Shown in pieces: positions 48,421-61,639 of a stretch of 64,000 bases of DNA (position 1 is its first letter; the number at the start of each line of letters is the position of its first letter). The DNA lies in the NCBI GenBank assembly GCA_014549065.1, contig JACDOX010000156.1, positions 639,857 to 703,856 on the forward strand, written 5' to 3'. The stretch comes from Cardinalis cardinalis. Taxonomy: Eukaryota > Chordata > Aves > Passeriformes > Cardinalidae. Under the pieces are notes generated by a model that made no database searches, had not been told where the DNA came from, and saw only the letters and a list, made by a program, of their open reading frames with translations. The position numbers were made by a program, and so were the translations under genes.

Positions 48421-49713
48421 TAAAATAACTACAACCTTCCACATCCAATTTTTGCATTATTGTGTTCTTTTTGCTTTTAAAACAGCTTTAGTGACTCATT
48501 TTTACAATAGTTCTGTTTGTTCAGCCAAGTCTCCTTCCCCAAATGGCCAGTTTAATATTGCAGAAAGCATTATTTTCTCTAAACTATTTCATGTGCATTT
48601 TTCAGAGAGGAGGAAATGCATTGCTGTCCTTCCTAGAGCAGGGGCAAGGTACAAATAAGTCAAAGTCAACCTTTACTTAAGCTTCATAGGATTTCGTGTT
48701 TCTCAGAAATACCAAACGTCTTTTAGTTCTATTGAAAATGGCTGTGTGTTTCTGAAAATCAAGTTACTCCTTTAGATGTGTAGATGTGGAGCTAGGGACT
48801 TGTCTTTGCATTTTGTAACCAAAACCTATAGTTATCAGGGGTAGTTAGCTGTCTAAGTTGTGTTGAAAAATTAAAGCATTTGAGACCCAAATATTTTGTA
48901 AGATCTGATTTTGTCTATGAGATGCTGAGGAGAAACACTTTAATTCTATCTCATTTTACTGCTTGCTTAGACAGGCAAAATAACAAATCTATGTTTAGGA
49001 AAAGTGGCATTTTTATATGGTCGAAGTGATGTGAAATAACTATCAGAACCCCTTAAGATGGGGCATGGAGGAAAAAAAAGAAAGGAAAAATGCATAATTA
49101 ATAACTCCCAAAAAGAAAAGGCTGAAAATTATAGTAACACATTGTTTGTTGGTCTAGTGAGAATTTGTGCTAAAATATGAGAATCTCAAAGGAGCTTTAT
49201 GCTTCTCAGCAAAAGTTATTGAAAAATAAAACATATTCTAGGTAAGTCCTTTTTATTTATTGTTGGGGTTTAATTTCCTCTTTAAAGTTTTTCCCTGTGT
49301 GACAGACCACAACAATAATTCATATAGCAGATAACTTTGTAAGAGCTCCTTCTCATATCTTCCCAAACAGTTGGATTATCAAGATAATAGATGAAACCCT
49401 CTATGCTCTCCCTTTACCATAGTTTTACACAGACTACTTCCTCATCAAGTAAAACTTTGTAAAATAGATTACTGAAGGAAATTGTCCATACACAGATCTT
49501 CACACATGTACTAGCAAACAGATCCAGGAAAGCTAATGTGAAAACACACATATTATTCACATGCATACATTTCTCCAATTATTATTTCAGGAATGACCTG
49601 CTGACAGTGCTTTGCAATTATGTTCTGCCTGAAGATCACACACCAGCTGCAATGACAATGTTAGCACCAAAACATTACGGCAGAAGTTTCTAGGTTTGAT
49701 AGGTTAGCATACA
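48421..49713. other. Non-coding span
   Basis: AT-rich single-copy sequence, no gene. The frame 48371-48658 (plus, 95 codons) overlaps the CR1 edge and has no motif. Confidence 0.5.
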
Positions 49714-50480
49714 GGAATCATAGAACCATAGAATCATAAAACCATAGAATGCTTTATATTGGAAAAGGCCTCTATGATGATCAAATCTAACAATTAACCC
49801 AGCACTGCCAAGCCCACCTCTAAACCATGTCCCCAAGTGCCACATGTACCTGTCTTCTAAATACCTCCAGGGATGGTCACTCCACCACTTCCCTGGGCAG
49901 AGTGTCAGAGTGCTTGGCAATCTTTTTGGTGAATAACTTTTCCTTGATATCCAATCTAAACTTCTCCTGGCACAACTTGAGACTGATCCCACAGGTGCTG
50001 TCACTAGTTACGTGGCAGACTGACTGCCATCTCACTACGACTTCTTTCAGGTAGCTCTAGGGAGCAGTGAGGTCTCCTCTGAGCCTCATTTTCTCCAGGT
50101 TAAATACCCACACCTTCCTCAGCCACTCCTCATAGGACTTGTGCTCTAGAACCTTCACCATCTCCTTTGCCCTTTTCTGGACACACTCCAGCACCTCAAT
50201 GTCTGTCCTGCAGTGAGTGACAGGCCCAAAACTGGACGCGGAATTTACGGTGTGGCCCCACCAATGCTGGGTACATGGGAAAAGTCCCTTCCCTAGTCTA
50301 CTGGCCACACTATTTCTGATATTAGCCAGGACATCATTCGCCATCTAGGCCTCCTGGGCACACTGCTGGCTCATGTTCATCTCTGGCAAACACCTCAGAT
50401 CCTTATCAGCTGGGCAACTTACCAGCCGCTCTTCCCCAAGTCTAGCATTGCATGGAGTTGTTGCAAGCAATGGGGACCAA
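49714..50480 (-). mobile_element. CR1 3' fragment with terminal ATTCTATG repeats
   Basis: The left edge (49714-49754) reads, on the minus strand, as three to four copies of the ATTCTATG-like unit that ends CR1. Inward, on the minus strand, comes the 3' UTR and then the C-terminal part of ORF2: EVLECVQKRAKEMVKVLEHK and LEKMRLRGDLT (50057-50210). Further in, the plus-strand wording of 50240-50480 fits the antisense of the CR1 reverse transcriptase/C-terminal region, though more diverged. It is 5'-truncated near 50480, the usual way, and inactive. Confidence 0.92.
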
Positions 50481-51289
50481 GTCAAAGCCTCTTCTAGAGC
50501 TCGTATCTGAAAGATGAAAAGCAACTGATTCTCTATTCAGGCTCCATACTGCTCAGTAAATCTGAAAAGTAGTTCAAATATTTCAAAGGCCAAGGTGTTA
50601 ACTTCAAAACCATTGAGTAGTTGAATTTGAGTGCAGCTGTGGGGGGGAGGGTTAATGTCTGGTGTTCATTTTAATAAAAATCTCAAGCTGTCAGGTCTTT
50701 AATTTGTACCTCAGTTTCTCCACTGCAAGTTAATGATAAAATTGTTAACTCACTGGAATTGTGAGTCGCACAAACTCAAAGATAAGTTGATTTGGCACCC
50801 TTCAAGTCAATTAATCCCACAGCACATCCATCTCCCAACATAAATCCATAGATCATTGAACTAACTCAGCCCTGAAAGTACAGGTATGCAACTACATGTA
50901 TCTTTGTTTAGAAGCTACCCTCAATTAGAAGCTGCTCTCCTTTAGTCACTCTACCACTACCCTGCAAGCCTCCAGGGAAACTAATTAAACTTAATAGATG
51001 CTGCACTCCATTTAAAGCTGTAGAGAATAATAATTTAATATTGTAGGAACTCTGGACTTGAAATAAAGATATATATGGCAAATACAAATCAATCCACAAC
51101 CCCCTACTCATTCCAGAGTAATTTTAACCCTTTCGTAGGGTGCTGGTCCAGGTACATTTACTCTGTGTTAACACTGAAAGATATGTAAATTAAATCCCAG
51201 AAATCTATTGGAAAATATCTGAAATTTCTGTGATTCTTTAAATTGGAATATCATATAAAAGCAAAATTTTAAACTGACTCATGGAAAGG
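50481..51289. other. Non-coding span
   Basis: No gene recognised. A G7 run is near 50641. AT-rich. Confidence 0.5.
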
Positions 51290-51950
51290 CAACATGCTGA
51301 TCCAGCAATAAAATACAGCCACCTTTATTTGCTTTTAATATTTTGTTGACAATATAGTTTGTTCCACATTCTGAAAGGAATTTCGCAGGAATTACAGCCT
51401 TCAAAATCCTGGATGCTCTGTGTCCGCCCATCAAAAGGAGATTATTTATCTGACCTGCATTTAAGTATCTAGGGTCACAGCCTTCCTTAAAAACTGAGGA
51501 GATACGGGATTCAGCCTCACACTGAATAAAGAGCATGTTTTCAAGGTTATTTTCTTAGAAATACCACAGAGTGACGATTAAGTTTGTTGGTAGAGAATTC
51601 TGATACAATTAGTGCTGTTCATTCTTGATTTTAATACCAGGTCAAGATGAGATGGGTTAGTGAGAAGAAAATACAGGCTAATAGACTGATTTGCCAAAAC
51701 ATTATTTCCAGGCATTAGATCAAAATAATAACATAGGAACCGGGATTATATCAAGATGCCTATTTTGTTTTTTTCAAGCTACCGAACTAAACACAGTGAT
51801 GGAACCCTTTGGCCAGTTTCCTCAAAATAAATTTAAGCAATTAATGTGTTTGCATCAATCTGCCTATATATTAGCTTGCCAAGGAGCAAGTAGTGCAGTA
51901 ATATATTCTCCGAATCTTTTTTCATGAAGCCGCTGCCAACCACTTTTTGT
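51290..51950. promoter_or_regulatory. Candidate conserved non-coding element
   Basis: Unbroken 660-bp block without repeats or simple tracts. It includes several motif-like words: GAATTTCGCAGGAATTACAG near 51378, GGTCAAGATGAG near 51641, AACCGGGATTATATCAAG near 51738 and TTTAAGCAATTAATGTGTTTG near 51831. Several CpGs survive. No coding frame above 85 codons. Inference from texture only. Confidence 0.3.
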
Positions 51951-53017
51951 TTTCACAAAAATTTGCAGTCTGGGATGAACTGAACTAATTCAGGTCTTCC
52001 AAATTTCATAACATAGGATTAGACTGATTGGCCGTGAGTGAAAGAATTCCCATTGGCCATGCTGTAAGCAATTTCCCTTTCAGACAACTTTGAAAACAAA
52101 CATTGTTCTTACCAAATGTGCATTCTGATTACTGGCTTGTATGATAAAAAGCAGATAAATTTCCCATACTTCTAAAGAATGTCTTAATTTTTCTTTGGAT
52201 TGAAATTAGGCATAAAATCCATGCTAGGTTTTAGGCTTACAGCTAAATACTTCTTTATTAACTGGAGAAGAAGTTTAACCCTTTAACCCATAGATGATAT
52301 ACTGGTATCCAAACTATTGAACATTTTGCTAGTCTGATGCTGAGAAATAACTGGATGAACATAAGTCTACCAGTAACCATCCTGAAACAAATTTTTCAGG
52401 GACAGCCTTAGCTGTTAAACAAGCTAAGAGGGAGAGAGGCCAAAGAGAAAGAACTGGTCACTAAGATTCTGCTGTTAAATCAAATTATAGAATATAGGCT
52501 GAGATATTTCCAAACACAGGGTTTGGAGAATAAAATGTAATTATGTCCACAGCATCTTTATTAGACATTTATCCATTAATATGAAGATGGGATATACTCC
52601 AAGGACACTCTGAGACATGAAGCCTTGAATTCAATTCATACAAAGATGTCTTCACCCTTCTAAAACTTTAATAAGAAACCTGAAAAAGGTGAATCTGCAA
52701 GGTTTAAGATCTCTTTATATTGTACTATTAGTAAGGGGACTAATTTAGCAAATATGTGAAACTCCTAACTCTTTTAACTAAGAGGAATTAACTAGGTCAC
52801 AACACATTAAACCATGAGTAAGTCTGAATAAGTACCTTTTAAGAAAACCCTTGAGCATTGTCTTTATGATGAGCCATAGATGCAATGCATGGTTTTTAAA
52901 TCACTGTTCTTTAAGAGACAAAGTGCAAGACCCAAATGAAGAATTATGTTATTGTTGCAAAGTTTGTAATTTTGTCATTCATGGATTTGCTATAAAATAC
53001 GCACACTTTTTAGCTGG
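51951..53017. other. Non-coding span
   Basis: AT-rich, no gene or repeat recognised. Confidence 0.5.
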
Positions 53018-53038
53018 TTTTTTTTTTTTTTTTTTTTT
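53018..53038. repeat. Poly(T) tract of 21 bases
   Basis: Uninterrupted T21. Read on the minus strand it would be a poly(A) tail, but no retroposed gene or SINE can be recognised on the right-hand side (53039 onward). Confidence 0.9.
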
Positions 53039-54399
53039 AATCTGGAACTATATATCTGGAAGTCACTAAATTTGAAATTATCTCAGCCAGTGACAGTTTT
53101 TTGTCCTGACTCATTCATCCCAGATATTACAGAAGGTGGAACCCATAACCTCTCCTGCTTGAACGCACTGCTAGATTTGCTTAAGTAGTGCCAGGTATAC
53201 CCTGACTCCAGGGCGCCCTGCTGTGCACCTGTGTGGCAATATATCAACAAGAGTGTTTATTTCTTTGACAACAGATTTTGATGCCTTGCTCTCAATCCCT
53301 TGTATTATTCTGCAGCACGCATTGGTGTTCTTTTACACTGTATTGGGGAAATTACTACAATTTATCATAAACTCAGTTCATATCCCACCCTTCTCCCAAA
53401 ATACATTGTCTTTCTATGGTTGGCTAAAATGTTGTTCTCAATCTCAGATAATACAAGATTAATACAAAAATTTATTACTTCCTTGTTTGAAAACCACAAG
53501 CAGCGGTCTTGGAAAGCTCTACCTGATTGAAAACACCACAACTTCATGCTAAGCAGAGTAAATGGACATGGGTCACTTGGAGACCTCAAGAATTAAAAAT
53601 CTTTCTCTAAATATAGGCACAGACTTGGAATTCTATTCATAATTTCAAGTTTGCCATTCTATAAGCCCCAGGCTACTTTCAGAGCTGTTATTTTCATCCT
53701 CAATCAAAAATTTTACACAGCCATGATGTACAAAGGATAACAAAAATGGAATTATGAAGATAGGGGTGCAGCCTGCTCAGTAAGAATTACTCCAACACTG
53801 CTATAATCAGAAAACACAAAATCACCAAATTTTCCCACACTGAGGAGCAGTCACAATGGGAACTTAATTGATATCACTGTGACTTCTTCTCCAGTTAATT
53901 TACTCTTGAAAGCTCACATATCCTATCTGTAACTTAGTCTTCATCTCCTCTAACATTACCGTTTACATCTAACTTTCTGGATAGTTAAAGAGGAGTTCGC
54001 ACTCAGGACTCTGATACATGACATACACACAAAGAATGCAAAAGTGTTGTCTGGAGAAGGCTTCAGTCCAGGCTTATGACTAAAGGTCAGATGAAGCACA
54101 GGTGAGAGTTGCCCATGGTCTTTCAAAATTAATCAATGGTGTAAGGCAACAGAAAGCAAGCCCTTACATGGGTCAGTGTAGCAGCAGGAGGAACCAAACT
54201 GTCAGAGCAACTTGAGGGAATGGTCACTCACCATGAAGAAATGGAATAAATGCAGAGAGATTGTTTTGAGGTTTGTGTTATGCTTGCTGCACGTTTTCAA
54301 AAGTTTAAGAGAATTAAGGAAAAACACGTTCACAGAAAGGATTCTCCAGTACTGCAAAAGCTCTGTTAGGTATTCAGTCAAAGTGATGTTGAATCGCAG
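53039..54399. other. Non-coding span
   Basis: No gene recognised. A perfect 12-bp palindrome CAGGGCGCCCTG lies at 53209-53220. Two plus-strand frames and one minus-strand frame overlap at 53223-53589 without motifs. Confidence 0.5.
53209..53220. repeat. 12-bp perfect GC-rich palindrome
   Basis: CAGGGCGCCCTG, in AT-rich surroundings. Could be a dyad factor site or chance. Confidence 0.7.
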
Positions 54400-54780
54400 A
54401 TAGAAAAATGACGGCTTAATGGTTTTATCGATATCCCTGCTTCTGAGCCCTTACTGTGGTTATGCAAAAGAAAGCAGGAGGCATATGGTTTGTAAGTGAA
54501 ATGAATTGATTTCTCCTCTATAGATTTAGCTGGTGTTTACCATCTACTGCTTCTGCACCAAGACACTGCTGACTGACTTGACCTCATTGGGAGGCTTTTC
54601 TGCATTTGAAGGACTTTTCTGCTATCAACTTGCATATGCTTGCCAGCAATTCATTATAAGATTGTGATAGATGTGTTGCAGAAATTGAAAGCCATGTAAA
54701 GCTAGATAAATAAGAAGTTTTATTTAGAGTTAATAACCTGCCATAGCACCATATAATTGTACTTTTTCCTCTAGAGTAAA
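54400..54780. promoter_or_regulatory. Candidate conserved non-coding element
   Basis: About 380 bp of repeat-free sequence with GCTTAATGGTTTTATCGATA near 54412, GCATATG words (two copies, about 54482 and 54632), GTTATGCAAAAG near 54458 and CAATTCATTATAAG near 54648, typical of developmental enhancers. No open frame of note. Weak, texture-based call. Confidence 0.25.
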
Positions 54781-55647
54781 TCGTCCAAGAACAAATGAAA
54801 GGAAAAAAGACTAAACAGCTAAACTCCTTTCAAAAACCCTTCTCCTTCTGGACACTATCAATTTCTTGAAGCATGGTCACACCATGTCTATCAGAAAAAA
54901 CTGCTGGATAAGGTTTAGCACAATCAGCCCACTTCTTACTGTAGAACCCTTCAGTCGCGCACATTGCAGCAAATACCCTACTACATTGACTGACCATTAC
55001 CAATTATACCTGAAATAACCTTCTTGTCAAGTTCCCATACAAAATAATGCACAAGTGACAATAATAGCCTTTAGCTGGCTCTGGTGTCATTCACTAAGGA
55101 AATTCCTTGTAAATCATAGGATAATGGTTCTCAGCTAACCTGTGTTGACTTTGCTGTTTTTCTCCAGGTGCACGTAGGTTTGCTAGAATGTTATCCCAGT
55201 CTGATGAGGAATTTTAAAAACTTAGTCATGTCCTACACAGCCTATGAGGGTCTAAAACAAGCCACACTATCTAGCTGAACTTACTTTCTTCATCATTTTC
55301 TAACCATACCAGATGTTTTTTACTGTATCATTTAGGAAATCTTTTTCAGAAAAAGCTCCTTAGTGACCTCTAACAGGCTGTCATATTTTTTCTCTATAAG
55401 CAATCAAGCAACTATAACAATAGTCATTTTCAGAGTAGTGAGAACCTGGGCAAAATGCACCATGTATGAGAGGAGATGAAAACAGTGACAGCAATAAATT
55501 CACAACCTTGGCATTTTTAGCCTTTCCTGCACTTGAACATTTTCCAGCAGGAAAGACGTCACTGGGGCTATCCCTGTACAAGACAGCCCTTAACTCACAA
55601 AAGTTTTCTGAATTTTTTACACCACTGTGTATGAAAACACAACTGTA
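54781..55647. other. Non-coding span
   Basis: AT-rich, no recognised gene. The minus-strand frame 55381-55863 (160 codons) gets its length from the adjacent purine tract and is low complexity, not a gene. Confidence 0.6.
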
Positions 55648-55784
55648 GAGAAAAACAAGAAAAGCAAGGCAAGAAAAAGAAAGAAAGAGAAAAAGAAGGA
55701 GGAAAAGAGAGAAAGAAAGGGAGAAAGAAAGATGAAAGAGAGAAAGAGAAAAGAGGAAGAGGGAGAAAGCAAGAAAGAAAGATG
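55648..55784. repeat. Polypurine tract, (AAAG)n-like
   Basis: About 135 bp nearly free of pyrimidines (a few C and T), built from imperfect AAAG, GAAA and GAGA units. It can form triplex (H-DNA) structures. Open frames on both strands across it are artefacts: Lys/Glu-rich on plus, Ser/Phe/Leu-rich on minus. Confidence 0.92.
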
Positions 55785-58700
55785 TATAAGCACACAAGCA
55801 CATATGCACACCTTCTTCAGAATAGATAATTACCCTATTAAAATTTGAGCCTGGATCTGGCATAGCATATGTTCATCTGCACACTTTCTTGATCAGAAAA
55901 GCATCTTCATTTTCAATTCTCCCTTAAACTGTGAAGTTCTTTGCCAAGCTATTGAGTATTCTGGAACTGGTCTTTCCCCGCAACAATTAGACAAAAACTG
56001 AAATAAATTATGTGAATAATTTCAGTTGTCCTGGACAGACACAGCAGTGAAAGGGAGTGAGCAGTCTGGGAGAATAACTGAGGTTGGTCAGCCAGCTGCC
56101 ACATAGCAATGCATTATTAAATTTCCGTAAAGGAGAGAGCAAAAGCTAAAGAGCAGCTAAAGAGCAGCGGAGAGACCATATGAAACAAGAGATGCCTTTT
56201 CAAAACTCAGTCAGAGGTATAGCACACATACCAACGTTTTGTGCAATGCTGGTCAGAAATGGAGGCTACAACCAACTCTAATGGCAAGGAGGCCACCAGG
56301 TCTAGCAACAGCACCTCTCTGTTTTACGAAGTCTGTTGGCATGCAAGTACCAGCATTTCTCTTTCATAGCTTGTTTACAGTTTGTAGCATGTCTAAAATT
56401 GTTACAAAAATATGCTTCATTTAATTGAAAGCTTGTAGTACTTCACCTGAAAGCAGCTGATCCATGTAACAGGAACCCTTCAAAATGTGCCAATGGGAAC
56501 AAATTTCTCCAACAGTTTAGAATTTTGTCTTAGGGGTTGTCTCCTTTCCATAGCAGCTGTAGTTTATATGTAGTTTGGTATCAGAATGTAGTCTGCTATC
56601 AAATTGTAGTTTGCTTCATACCAGTGACGGTACTGCCAAGCTTTATGTTAATTCTGAGACAAAAGTGCCAGCCTCAGGTCATTAGCTTCTTAATGCAGAT
56701 GATGCTTGAACATCCACCACAAGCTTCACCATAGCATGGAAGTCCACCCTATAATCTCTCATGCTGGATTTCTATTTCCTCCCCTTATCCTCACCATTGC
56801 CCCAATTGCCCCAGGGTGGTGTTCTCAGTTTTTCTGGAGATTCAGCTGCCTGCTTTCAGTTTCCAGGCCAGAGGGAGCTGAGCAATTCCCTTCAAGCAAC
56901 CTATATGGTCTAGCAGTTCACTGTGTGCAATGCCTTATTGGTTTCTGCCATAGCCTCCATAGCTGACTCAAGGATCAGAGGCTCTGGCAATGGCTAACAA
57001 GTTTAAACAATTAGTTCCACTTGTAACTACTTGGTCAAAGGCTTGTCAGTCTCAATGTACCTTGTACTGTAGCTTTTAGTGGAATTCTAGTCCAATTCAT
57101 TTTGCCTCAATGATCTCTACAGTTAATGGGGGTTATTGGAAAATTATTTTTTTCCTTCAAAAGCTTTTCTTTCTTCTCCCTGCTTTTTGTTTTCAGAACA
57201 TAAAAGCCATTTAGGTTGTGATGTTAAAAAACAGCAGTGCACGCAATAATCTGTTGCTCTCCAGTGAGAAAATATGTGTCCTTGTGTACTGTGTGTTGTG
57301 TCTGATACCAAAAAACATCTTTGTCAATCAGGTGCCAGCAAAGTAATTCAGTATGAATAGAAAGATTTGCTGAGAGCAGTATTATTCTTTTAAATGGTCA
57401 TATTAAAAATCCGAACCCTCTTTAGGGCTGAGAACTTCCCATTAGTATAATTTCACTCTATTAAAACCTTTCTTTCTTCTCTGTCTAACTTTCTCAGAGA
57501 AGTATTTTGCAGTTTTGTCATACACACAGTAAAATAACTTCCATGTGAGATTCCTACTACTGAATGGGCCCAATTATGCCAATTTTCATAATAATTAGCA
57601 CTATACACTAGAAGCTGGTCCAAATAATTTTCGCTGTACTGTTCACTTAGGTGGCTCTCAAAAGCCAAAAGTGGTATGATGTTCACCATCCTTTTCTTTA
57701 CTGCAGGCCTAGCAGACCTCAGTATTTCCCTGCTCTTCACTGCCTGGAGCAAAATTAGGTCAGAAATATATACATATAAAATAATATCTTAGTGAAAAGA
57801 CACTGCTTACTGCTGTTTTGTTCTCTGCCAACATTGCAAAGGGATGGTGACTTAAAAGGTTTAAGGAGAGAACCAAAATGCTCCACAGTAAACTTACCAG
57901 GCTAAAGATACATCTGTATATTGCTACTGTCTAAGAAATAGCCACCTCATCTCAGAATCACAGCTTACATTCCGTAAAAAGAAGCGCGTCAGCCACCCTC
58001 AGGTTTGCTAAGAGGACATCCACATGGCTGAAACCTGCCACAGCTGAGGTCTGACTACCCCAGTGGTTGTCTGGGCATGTATTGCAAGCACTTCCTAGTG
58101 AACTATGCTGCTGTCCAGACCGAGTGCTGACCAGCAGAAGATGCCTAAATTCTAGATGCAAAGCTTCCAGGTCCAGAGAAGCAGCATATCAGCTTCTAGA
58201 TTCTGATTTACTCCCATTTTAATGTTTGCTCTGTTTTTATCTTTTTTTTTCTTGTTGGACCATTTATGCCATTTCTCTATTCCACCCTTTCTGTCTGAAG
58301 AGAAATTTAGTTCCCTATACCTGTCTTTATCACAAAAGTCTGTGAGGCCATGTGCCCTTCAGTTTATCATGCCCAGAGAACTTCTGTCCCTAAAAACAAT
58401 CAGGATGTTTTCAAATGTGCTTCAAAGTGTGGGAAGGGCCCACACTTGCTGTGCTTATGTGAAGAGACAAAAATCTCTCCTGTCTCAGAGGCCATCAGAA
58501 GCCACCAACAGTAGCTCCTTTGGTGTCTGCAGGAAGTCCTTTTGGTTTTGCACTCTGGTGTGTGTTCCCTGAAGGCACGGAACTATGTACTTGTCATTGT
58601 GCAAGCCACTGATAAATCAACAAGAGATGTGCATTCTACTGCACCTTATCATCCAGTCAAATATTCATCAAGTGCCATTTTTAGCTCAGAACTATTCACA

Positions 58701-59909
58701 GTGTTTATCCTTGGCAGCGGCATGAAAAGTAGCTTGAGCAACACTTGAGCAAGCCTCATCAGCAGAGCAGTGCACAGAGATCATCCCTTGCTGGTGGGTA
58801 CAAGGGTTCTACCAGGGGTGCCTGACAGCAACCATGAATGAACTATAAGCAGACTCCCAATCTCTCTCGTTTGAAGTAAAATGTGTGTCCTTCTTTTCAG
58901 TCTCATTACAACCTGCAAAAGACGAGGAAGACCTACAGAGAGAGGGCATGAGGCTTCTTTACCTTCTCACATGGAGAAGGCATTGTCCCCAACACATTAT
59001 TCTGGGAGTCCAAAAAGACATTCTCATTGTGTTCTTGGTCTGTAGCTCTTCTCTGTGCCCTCACCACATTCAGGCACTGCCACAACTCTCTCCTGATCTT
59101 CGTTCTTTTCTCAAATACCTGTTCTGCAGATGTAAGTGCAACTATAAGTTATTGCCTTTTCCAAAACCAAGCATGTGTAGTGGGTCCAAAGATAATGTAA
59201 GTCCAAGATCAGAGACTGACAATATTCCAGAGTTTGCAACTCCATCCCTGGTGGGCCTTCTGTCCTGCATTGACTCTCCTTGACTCTCTGCATTGCAGGA
59301 AGGGTCAGTTAGCCTTTCAATGTCACCTTCTCCAAGGGTAGGATAGGCAATGCTGTCAGCAGGGCACTGCAAGGTAGTGGGGGAAATAGAATACCTAAAG
59401 TAGCATTATAAACAGTATTGGCTTAAAAAGGAGTAAACAACATTTAAAATACCACTGTTGATGCCACACGCTGAGGTAACTGACACCGCTGTGATAGTTA
59501 CATTGAGAGACTGAGTATTTTAGTACTATTCTTTTCAGCCAAAAAATGTCAATAAAAACAAGTTGATGCTGCCTTCTTCCTTCTGGGTGTCTTCTTTCCT
59601 TTCCATGCCTAGTGACTAACATCCCACCAGCTGTAAATGTGACCATACATATCACAGGCAGAATACATAATGGTCTTCTCAAGGACTAAGGAGCACCTCA
59701 AACCCTGGGTGACAACACTTCTCTCCAACTAACACATGTGGAGTTGCTGCGTCCATGCCAGCTCCCTCACTGCCTCTGTCCTGTCACAGCACTGTTCACC
59801 TGGCAGCTGCCTGCAGCTCAGCCATTGTCCTCAGGCAGTGAGGTGCCTCTGTGAGGCCATGCCTGCTCAAGGATGTCCTCCCCTACACACAGACCCTGTC
59901 CCTGGCACC
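55785..59909. other. Non-coding span
   Basis: About 4.1 kb, no recognised gene. An 18-bp tandem repeat lies at 56570-56620. GC rises modestly at 57950-58200 and 58740-59390, where frames up to 132 codons (58885-59283) show no domain. From 59700 to 59909 the sequence is GC-rich and may already belong to the CR1 fragment that follows. Confidence 0.45.
56570..56620. repeat. 18-bp tandem repeat, about 2.8 copies
   Basis: GTAGTTTGGTATCAGAAT, GTAGTCTGCTATCAAATT and GTAGTTTGCTTCATACC follow one another at exactly 18-bp spacing (starts at 56570, 56588 and 56606). Confidence 0.85.
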
Positions 59910-60000
59910 TGGTGTGATTTTTGGTGTTTTCATGTGCAGAGACAGCAGTTGGATTTGATGATCCTTGTGGGTCCTTTCCAGCTCAGGATATCATGCCTGG
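59910..60000 (+). mobile_element. CR1 3' terminal fragment (probable)
   Basis: The sequence GTTGGATTTGATGATCCTTG then GGGTCCTTTCCAGCTCAGGAT (59949-59991) is the sense-strand CR1 3' terminus, which normally reads close to GTTGGACTTGATGATCTT...GGTCCCTTCCAACC. The ATTCTATG repeats are not present. GC-rich sequence back to 59700 may be part of the same insertion but I could not match it. Confidence 0.65.
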
Positions 60001-61639
60001 GGATGTAGCTGACTGACTGCTAGGCAGAACAGTCTGTGCCCCAGCTGCACCACAGAGCTATTTTGTGTCTCAACAAATGGCATTTAGGAAAATATGGACA
60101 GTGAAATAACAATGCATTGAAACAGGCCATATTGTACAGCACATAGCAATGTGCAGTCAGGCCAGGAGCAAGGATGAATTAGACTAAGGGATGGAGGGAA
60201 CCTTCCAGGACACTATGTGCCCATCCAGGACACTATGGCTGTGGTGTCAGGACAATATTAGCAAGAATATTTCAGAGGCTCCATGGGCAAGATTTTACCT
60301 CATGAAAGTCAAAAGCAAACAGTACAAAAGCAGTAAAACAAATTAAAGTGTAAGAGAGAGAAAGAGTAGTCAGTCATGGTCCTAACAAAACTTGGGTGCA
60401 TGTGAAATGTTACAGAATTAAAGGGAAGCAGCTGAGTTTTATCTCTTCCCTGATCTGATCAGCAAGACCTCAGTGCCAATCTCTGCGCTCCCTTTGCTGT
60501 AGAGATATTGCAGGCATGTAGCATCAGAGAAAGGGCCTATCATAGAATTTTCCATTAGATATTTGAATTAAGCAAAAGACATGTATAACTGAATAGAGTG
60601 GTTCTTACTGTCAGGGTTCTATAATTTATCTTTAGCTTGTAAATAAATACTTTTGGCTGGCTTAAATTTTCATGCTGTGCACCTTAGTCAGCCTCAGCTC
60701 AGAAGAAAGAAACACATTTTGAATGCAGAGTCACTTAAAACGTATTTTAGATGTGATTTTTTCATTCCACCACCAAGGTGAGGTAAGATGAAGTGTTCAT
60801 TTGCACAAGGTTTTCCCAGAGAATATTTTCTGGCTGTGGTGTTTGCCTTATCTTGAAGTTACAGCACTTTACTTACTTAGGCAGCAGCCATAAAGAGGCA
60901 CATGTGTAGACAGCATGTCCTTATCTAATCTCCCAGAAAAAAAAAAAGTTTAAAAATCCAGACCAAATATGACAGAAGTGTAAAAGATCACAGTCCTACC
61001 AAGAAATACATCAAAGAAAGAAAGACTTAAACACATNTTTTTCTACTAAAACAGGAATACAGAAAATGAGATCTCCACTGTCAGTGATTTTCTTTTCAAC
61101 TGATTCTTTCTGGGGCTGGCATCTATAGGATGCCATATTATGACTGCTTAATTGTAGCGTGGAGTACAGGAAATTGCTGCTATTTTTTAAAACTGGTGCA
61201 ATTCTTTGACAGCTTAATACTCTTACAATCTTTACTTCCACCTGGTTGCATGTGTATTTGTGATAGTAGGAGGAGACAAAGCCACACTGCCTGGTGGAGA
61301 CATGAGCAGGAAGAGTGAATAACAGAATAACACCCTTAAAAATGGCACTTAAGAACAATTGCTATAAACATGCTCCTGGATTTCTTATGGATCATCAGCA
61401 GTTTCACAAGGACTGCTGGCAGGATTTTTACACAGTCTTTTAAATGAAGGAGATTGTTCTCAAAATTCTGGCAGTCCTATACCCTTTAATTTATTTAAAA
61501 CACATGATGAGTATTCAATATAGGCTATCCTACAAGATTTTTTTTCTCCTGAGAACACAGAAAAAGAAATAAACCTGTTTCTGAGTTTAGCTTTAAAAAT
61601 CTTTTAAAAAATTTTAAAAGTCAGAAATCATCCTGGATT
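60001..61639. other. Non-coding span
   Basis: No gene recognised. The 20-bp-spaced direct repeat TCCAGGACACTATG occurs at 60204-60217 and 60224-60237. The minus frame 61011-61358 contains an ambiguous base (61037) and no motif. Confidence 0.5.

Noticed and set aside
53018..53038. Poly(T)21 as the reverse-strand tail of a processed pseudogene
   Set aside because: No recognisable coding sequence or target duplication follows on the right-hand side.
55381..55863. 160-codon minus-strand open frame
   Set aside because: Its length comes from the polypurine tract, where stops are rare. The product is low-complexity Ser/Phe/Leu.
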